DNA of 9,828 bases from positions 1 to 9,828 of the forward strand of contig JAIOPF010000110.1 in NCBI GenBank assembly GCA_021414045.1, in the 5' to 3' direction. The first letter of the stretch is position 1, and each line of letters starts with the position of its first letter. The position numbers were made by a program, and so were the translations under genes. Origin of the DNA: Deltaproteobacteria bacterium. Lineage in GTDB: Bacteria; UBA10199; DSSB01. The notes below the pieces were generated by a model, which was not told the DNA's origin, searched no databases, and saw only the letters and a program-made list of their open reading frames with translations. Below, piece after piece: positions 6,429 through 9,828 of the stretch.

Positions 6429-7390
6429 AGGTTATGAAACGAATTTTCCTATTCACCCTAGTTCTGACGGTTTTCTCGTCGGCGCTGAAGGCCGAGGTTG
6501 TCGATAAGGTCGTGGCCGTCGTCAATGACGAACCCATCACCCTCTACGAGGTCGACAAACTGATGGCTTCCAACATGGATGAAATCAAGAAGGCCGAGGG
6601 CGCGTCGATCAAGAAGGAAAAATTCACCGACTACCGCAATCAGGCACTGGAAAAGCTCATCGGCGACCGCTTGATCGATATCCAGATGAACCAGATGAAA
6701 ATCTCGGTGACCGAGGAAGATGTGCAAAAGGCCCTCACCAACATCATGCAGCGCAACAATTTCACCAAGGACCAGCTCGTTCAGCAGCTCTCCCAGAAGG
6801 GAATGTCCTACGATCAGTATTTGGTCGACTTGAAGTCGCAATTGAAAAAGGTGAAGTTCATGGGCGCCGTGATAGCCCCTCGCGTCAAGGTGACCGACGC
6901 GGACTTGGATGAATTCTTCGCCGAGCATAACGATAAATTCGGCAATTTTCAAAGTGTCCAACTTTCGCAGATTATCATCCCTGTTTCGGCCACCGCCGAT
7001 GGAGTCGAACTGAGCGCCGCTCAAGCAAAGGCCCAAGATGTCTATCAAAAGGCCAAGGGTGGGGCGAACATGGAGGATCTTGCCAAGAAGTATTCCTCGA
7101 CCCCGCAGTTGGCCGTGCCGGCTATCTATCAAGTGAGTCAATTGGCCCCGCAACTGGCCGAGGTGGTGGGAGATATGAAGCCGGGCGAAGTCGCACAGCC
7201 GGTCCGTTCCGAGATGGGGCTGCAGATCGTCAAGCTGGTCGAGCGCAAGACCTTGGCCGGAGAAGAATACCAGTCGGTTCGCGAGCAGATCCGCGAAAAG
7301 GTCTTCGAGGCGAAGGTCCAGGAAGAGCTCGATAAATACGTCAACGAGCTGAAGACCAAGAATTACGTCCAAATCAAGAATTTCTCATGA
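6425..7390 (+). CDS. surA: SurA-like periplasmic chaperone with degenerate parvulin domain
   Basis: This 321-residue protein has a cleavable signal peptide: KR at 5-6, a hydrophobic core at about 7-20, and probable cleavage after ALKA (residue 23). The mature N-terminus VVDKVVAVVNDEPITLYEVD (25-44) is the SurA N-terminal signature, followed by a helical chaperone domain to about 165. A single parvulin-like region lies at about 176-275, against two in E. coli SurA. It is degenerate. The N-terminal active-site His is Gln (VQLSQIII, 178-185), the GG-x-LGW motif is absent, and the C-terminal His is also Gln (MGLQIVK, 264-270). It should therefore act as a chaperone, not an isomerase. The start is ATG 6425, with GAGAGG at 6411-6416 eight bases upstream; an in-frame ATG at 6434 is less well placed. 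pdxA follows seven bases after the stop, the same surA-pdxA order as in E. coli, which supports the name, though with one altered domain it is an assignment by analogy. Confidence 0.85.
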   Translation: MKVMKRIFLFTLVLTVFSSALKAEVVDKVVAVVNDEPITLYEVDKLMASNMDEIKKAEGASIKKEKFTDYRNQALEKLIGDRLIDIQMNQMKISVTEEDVQKALTNIMQRNNFTKDQLVQQLSQKGMSYDQYLVDLKSQLKKVKFMGAVIAPRVKVTDADLDEFFAEHNDKFGNFQSVQLSQIIIPVSATADGVELSAAQAKAQDVYQKAKGGANMEDLAKKYSSTPQLAVPAIYQVSQLAPQLAEVVGDMKPGEVAQPVRSEMGLQIVKLVERKTLAGEEYQSVREQIREKVFEAKVQEELDKYVNELKTKNYVQIKNFS

Positions 7391-7397
7391 TCCCCGT

Positions 7398-8297
7398 ATG
7401 ACAACCATCGGCATCACGATCGGCGATCCCTTGGGTATCGGGGCCGAGATCACGCTCAAGGCCCTCGCTAAATTCCCACAGGCTCAGGCCTTCAGGGTCT
7501 TCGGCGATCCAGAATTGCTTGCAGGTCTTCCGGAGTCTCGCCTCCGATCGGTTTTAGTTCCCAAAGCTTCGAGCGAGTATTCTCCTCAAGAGGCGGGCAG
7601 AGCCTCGATCGCTTATCTTGAAAGCGCGGTTCAGGCCTGGCGCGAGGGGGATATTCAAGCCCTCATCACCGCGCCCATCTCGAAAAGCCATGTGAATGCC
7701 GCCGGATTTCCATTTCCGGGGCATACCGAATACTTGGCGGACCGCACGCGGACGAAGGACTTCGTCATGATGATGGCCGGCCCTCGATTGCGGGTGACTT
7801 TGGTGACGATCCACGAGCCCTTGAGCAGGGTTCCCTCGCTCTTGACCCGCGAGAAAATCCTTATGACGCTGGAAGTGACCTATCGCGCCTTGCAGGAACG
7901 TTTTCGTATCAAGCTGCCGAGGGTCGCGGTCTGCGGCCTCAATCCCCATGCCGGAGAAAACGGCCTCCTCGGCCGCGAGGAGATCGAGATCATCGCGCCC
8001 GCCCTGGAAGAAGCCAAACGCCGCGGTTTTCCCGGCGAAGGCCCCAAGGTTCCGGATGCCGTTTTCCACGAGGCCTACGAAGGAAAATGGGACGCGGTGG
8101 TTTGCATGTACCATGACCAAGGACTCATTCCCTTCAAGATGATTCACTTTCAGGACGGGGTGAATGTGACCTTGGGAATTCCCCTGATCCGAACCAGCCC
8201 CGACCATGGGACGGCCTTTGACATCGCGGGACGCGGGATCGCCGACAGCTCCTCGATGGAAGCGGCGATTCGCATGGCCATCGAGATGGCGGAATAG
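7398..8297 (+). CDS. pdxA: 4-hydroxythreonine-4-phosphate dehydrogenase
   Basis: PdxA oxidises 4-phosphohydroxy-L-threonine with NAD; the product condenses with deoxyxylulose 5-phosphate (by PdxJ) to give pyridoxine 5'-phosphate in the DXP-dependent vitamin B6 route. The protein has 299 residues, somewhat shorter than the 329 of E. coli. Motifs are in order: GITIGDPLGIGAEI (5-18), TAPISK (91-96), FPGHTEYLADRT (107-118), TIHEPL (137-142), NPHAGENG (182-189), YHDQGLIPFK (238-247), GVNVTLG (254-260) and RTSPDHGTAFDIAGRG (265-280). The three metal-ligand histidines, aligned by spacing with E. coli H166, H211 and H266, are H139, H184 and H239, and all are present. No clear Shine-Dalgarno precedes the ATG at 7398, which lies seven bases after the upstream stop, so expression probably depends on coupling. 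The enzyme is a cytoplasmic homodimer. Identification is secure. Confidence 0.97.
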   Translation: MTTIGITIGDPLGIGAEITLKALAKFPQAQAFRVFGDPELLAGLPESRLRSVLVPKASSEYSPQEAGRASIAYLESAVQAWREGDIQALITAPISKSHVNAAGFPFPGHTEYLADRTRTKDFVMMMAGPRLRVTLVTIHEPLSRVPSLLTREKILMTLEVTYRALQERFRIKLPRVAVCGLNPHAGENGLLGREEIEIIAPALEEAKRRGFPGEGPKVPDAVFHEAYEGKWDAVVCMYHDQGLIPFKMIHFQDGVNVTLGIPLIRTSPDHGTAFDIAGRGIADSSSMEAAIRMAIEMAE

Positions 8298-8303
8298 GAA
8301 TTT

Positions 8304-8876
8304 ATGAAACGCATTGTCGTCGGCATCTCCGGTTCCAGCGCTCCCATTTTGGGCGTGAGGCTGCTCGAGGTTTTGCGGGACATTCCCGAAATCGAAACTC
8401 ATCTAGTGGTCAGCGACACCGTCGCTCAGACCTTGTCCTATGAAGCTCCTGGATGGGATTTGCCCAAGCTGCAATCGCTGGCGACCGTGCATTATCCCAA
8501 TCATCAGCTGGCCGCCGCGATTTCCAGCGGCAGCTTCGCCACCGACGCCATGGTGGTGATCCCTTGCAGCATGCGCACCCTGGCGGCCATCGCGACGGGG
8601 CTGAGCGACAACTTGTTGACCCGTGCCGCCGACGTGACCTTGAAAGAACGGCGCCCCTTGATCTTGGTCGCCCGTGAAACGCCGCTGCACCTGACTCACC
8701 TGCGCAACATGACCGCCGTCACCGAGATGGGCGGCATCATCGTTCCGCCCGTGATGGCTTTTTATCACCAACCCAAAACCATCCAGGATTTGGTCGATCA
8801 CACGGTCGGCAAGGTTCTCGATCTCATGAAAATTCCCCATGCGCTCTTCCACCGCTGGCAAGGCCCGAAAAGTTAA
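8304..8876 (+). CDS. ubiX: Flavin prenyltransferase UbiX
   Basis: UbiX joins a dimethylallyl group from dimethylallyl monophosphate to FMN, making prenylated FMN, the cofactor of UbiD-type decarboxylases in ubiquinone or aromatic-acid metabolism. The 190-residue length is typical. Visible motifs are the FMN-binding GISGSSAPILG (7-17), PCSMRTLAAIATGLSDNLLT (87-106), ADVTLKERRPLIL (109-121), RETPLHLTHLRNM (124-136) and PPVMAFYHQP (148-157). Lys114, Glu125 and Tyr154 align by spacing with Pseudomonas UbiX K129, E140 and Y169, which handle the prenyl phosphate. The R185 counterpart is Lys170, a conservative change. AGGAA (8296-8300) lies three bases before the ATG, six bases after pdxA. No ubiD is present in the window, so its client enzyme must lie elsewhere. 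The last 38 bases overlap the next gene. Confidence 0.95.
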   Translation: MKRIVVGISGSSAPILGVRLLEVLRDIPEIETHLVVSDTVAQTLSYEAPGWDLPKLQSLATVHYPNHQLAAAISSGSFATDAMVVIPCSMRTLAAIATGLSDNLLTRAADVTLKERRPLILVARETPLHLTHLRNMTAVTEMGGIIVPPVMAFYHQPKTIQDLVDHTVGKVLDLMKIPHALFHRWQGPKS

Positions 8877-9261
8877 AGGGGAGGGCGAGACCTTCGCGAC
8901 CCAGGTGCTCGAAGTCGTCCGCAAGATCCCTCGGGGCAAGGTATTGACTTACGGTCAGGTCGCCGCCTTGGTCGGGTCACCCCGTGCGGCTCGCATCGTC
9001 GGCGGCGTGCTCTTTCGCTTGGGCAAGAAGAGCAAAGTTCCGTGGCAAAGGGTGCTCAATGCTCGGGGAATGCTTTCGACTTACCGTGTGGGCTGTGGGG
9101 AAGAACAGAAAAAGCGGCTCCAAGCCGAAGGGCTCCGCTTCAACCGGCAGGAAGCCATCGAGCTGGAGCGCTATCAATGGTGGCCGACGGCCCGACAGCT
9201 CAAAGCGTGGCGGGTGGACGACGATTTGGCCGCCTCCATTCACCAAAGATTCGGCTGGTGA
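8839..9261 (+). CDS. Alkyltransferase-like protein (MGMT-fold, Trp in place of reactive Cys)
   Basis: Alkyltransferase-like (ATL) proteins bind O6-alkylguanine, flip it and hand the lesion to nucleotide excision repair without removing the alkyl group. This 140-residue protein contains the MGMT C-terminal DNA-binding fold. FATQVLEVVRKIPRGKVLTY (19-38) leads to TYGQVA, with Tyr38 at the position of the nucleotide-rotating Tyr. SPRAARIVGG (47-56) supplies the probable Arg finger, Arg52. VPWQRVLNARGMLS (67-80) has Trp69 where methyltransferases have the acceptor Cys of PCHRV (TGG at 9043-9045). The tail, with RYQWWP at 111-116, is an extension past the core domain. The ATG at 8839 overlaps ubiX by 38 bases and lacks an obvious ribosome-binding site, but no other in-frame start keeps the conserved FATQV segment, so coupling to ubiX translation is likely. 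It cannot be a suicide methyltransferase because the acceptor Cys is gone. Confidence 0.93.
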   Translation: MRSSTAGKARKVKGEGETFATQVLEVVRKIPRGKVLTYGQVAALVGSPRAARIVGGVLFRLGKKSKVPWQRVLNARGMLSTYRVGCGEEQKKRLQAEGLRFNRQEAIELERYQWWPTARQLKAWRVDDDLAASIHQRFGW

Positions 9262-9285
9262 GCCTTTAGCAACAAAAAATCCATC

Positions 9286-9313
9286 CTGACGAAGAGAGTG
9301 CATTCCATGTAAT
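9286..9313 (+). promoter_or_regulatory. Candidate sigma-70-type promoter for the last gene
   Basis: CTGACG (9286-9291, four of six to TTGACA) is followed after 16 bases by TGTAAT (9308-9313, five of six to TATAAT). Transcription would begin near 9320, just before the GTGAGG ribosome-binding site at 9322-9327. This makes the ATG at 9312 too early to be translated and supports the GTG at 9333. The imperfect palindrome CCAT-GTA-ATGG (9305-9315) overlaps the -10 and might be an operator. Confidence 0.4.
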
Positions 9314-9332
9314 GGATTGTGGTGAGGTTTTC

Positions 9333-9828
9333 GTGATCTCGGGTAATGAAAGTCCCGCTTGGCTGCGGCGTTTGAGCGTCGCGGATCGCGCGGAATATGC
9401 TTCTTTTAGCGCCGAAAGCGACGCCGTTCTTCGCGGCGAGGCCTTGTTGAATTTCGCCCAACGCCAAGAAGTCGCGGGAAGTTTGGAGGCGGCGGCCGAT
9501 ATCTATGCGTCCATCCGCGAGACTTGTCCCGATACCGTCTTGCAGGGCCGGGCGAGACAATCCCTCGACGCAATTCTGGGCCGCGGTTCCGGCGGTCCCC
9601 GAGCCGAGTTTCTTCTGCGTCGCCTAACTCAAGAGGCGGCGGAGCCTTCCTCATTGCTCGCGATGGGTCTTGCCGGCGCGGCTTTTCGCATGACCCGATT
9701 AGCTGTCTTGAGTCGACTCTCGGCTTCTCCGACGGCCCATTTTCTTAGCCGCGGTTTTGGCGCAAGGGCCCTCTCTGGACTCGCCGGTTTCGCCGTCGAG
9801 GCACCGACCTTTACTCTGACCGGACGTT
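9333..9828 (+). CDS. Hypothetical helical protein, partial (runs off the right edge)
   Basis: This reading frame is open from 9333 to the end of the window (165 codons plus one base) with no stop, so the gene is incomplete at its 3' end. I do not recognise the family. The start is chosen as GTG 9333 because GTGAGG lies about five bases upstream and a promoter fits just before it; an in-frame ATG at 9312 would add seven residues. The protein begins ISGNESPAWLRRLSV, with no signal peptide. Residues about 29-60 (RGEALLNFAQRQEVAGSLEA and onward) look like one tetratricopeptide-like helix pair, with A, G and Y spacing typical of that fold. Later parts (FRMTRLAVLSRL, and GFGARALSGLAGFAVEAPTF near the end) are Ala/Leu/Gly-rich and might be membrane-associated or helical packing. 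Coding is supported by GC-rich codon use and the absence of stops; function is unknown. Confidence 0.72.
   Translation, partial: MISGNESPAWLRRLSVADRAEYASFSAESDAVLRGEALLNFAQRQEVAGSLEAAADIYASIRETCPDTVLQGRARQSLDAILGRGSGGPRAEFLLRRLTQEAAEPSSLLAMGLAGAAFRMTRLAVLSRLSASPTAHFLSRGFGARALSGLAGFAVEAPTFTLTGR

Noticed and set aside
6458..8402. Minus-strand open frames opposite surA, pdxA and the start of ubiX
   Set aside because: They are antisense to secure genes, and their His/Leu/Asp-rich translations look like mirror readings of conserved coding sequence.
9043..9045. Reading the MGMT-fold gene as an active O6-alkylguanine methyltransferase
   Set aside because: The codon at the acceptor position is TGG (Trp), not Cys, in the motif PWQRV, so no alkyl acceptor exists.
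9240..9654. Minus-strand short open frames near the right end
   Set aside because: They overlap the plus-strand open frame from 9333, which has a ribosome-binding site, a promoter and no stop to the window edge.
1..9828. CRISPR array, tRNA/rRNA genes, transposase or phage genes
   Set aside because: No regularly spaced direct repeats, cloverleaf-like sequence, ribosomal RNA signature or recognisable transposase/integrase motif was seen on either strand.

Overview
The window reads as a stretch of chromosome from a GC-rich diderm (Gram-negative-type) bacterium. The signs are a SurA-like periplasmic chaperone, a lipoprotein foldase, dense co-directional genes with short gaps or overlaps, and many long shadow ORFs of the kind high GC produces. 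The pairing of mfd with two parvulin-type genes suggests a deltaproteobacteria-like or related uncultured lineage. That placement is inference from gene order; no ribosomal RNA is present to test it. No tRNA, rRNA, CRISPR array, insertion sequence or phage gene was seen.

Layout. Positions 1-169 are AT-rich, non-coding and hold three inverted repeats. A minus-strand gene (170-1981) encodes a 603-residue unrecognised protein with a glutamine-rich disordered N-terminal half and one C-terminal membrane anchor. A divergent intergenic region (1982-2118) separates it from a plus-strand run that fills most of the window: mfd (broken into two frames, 2119-5459), a PpiC-type lipoprotein (5496-6428), a SurA-like chaperone (6425-7390), pdxA (7398-8297), ubiX (8304-8876) and an alkyltransferase-like gene (8839-9261). 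After a short gap with a plausible promoter, a second unrecognised gene starts near 9333 and runs off the right edge still open.

How the genes fit together. mfd (transcription-coupled repair) and the alkyltransferase-like protein (which flags O6-alkylguanine for excision repair) bracket the run. The two parvulin-fold proteins should work on envelope protein folding. PdxA makes vitamin B6 and UbiX makes prenylated FMN. The surA-pdxA adjacency is also found in Escherichia coli, so that part of the order is ancient.

The most notable points are these. A deletion/frameshift in mfd near 2667-2670 appears to remove about 37-40 codons at the UvrA-binding surface. Active-site histidines are replaced by glutamine in both parvulin-like proteins. 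The alkyltransferase-like protein carries Trp where the repair enzyme has its reactive Cys. Two uncharacterised proteins flank the run. I found no clear new defence or mobile system.
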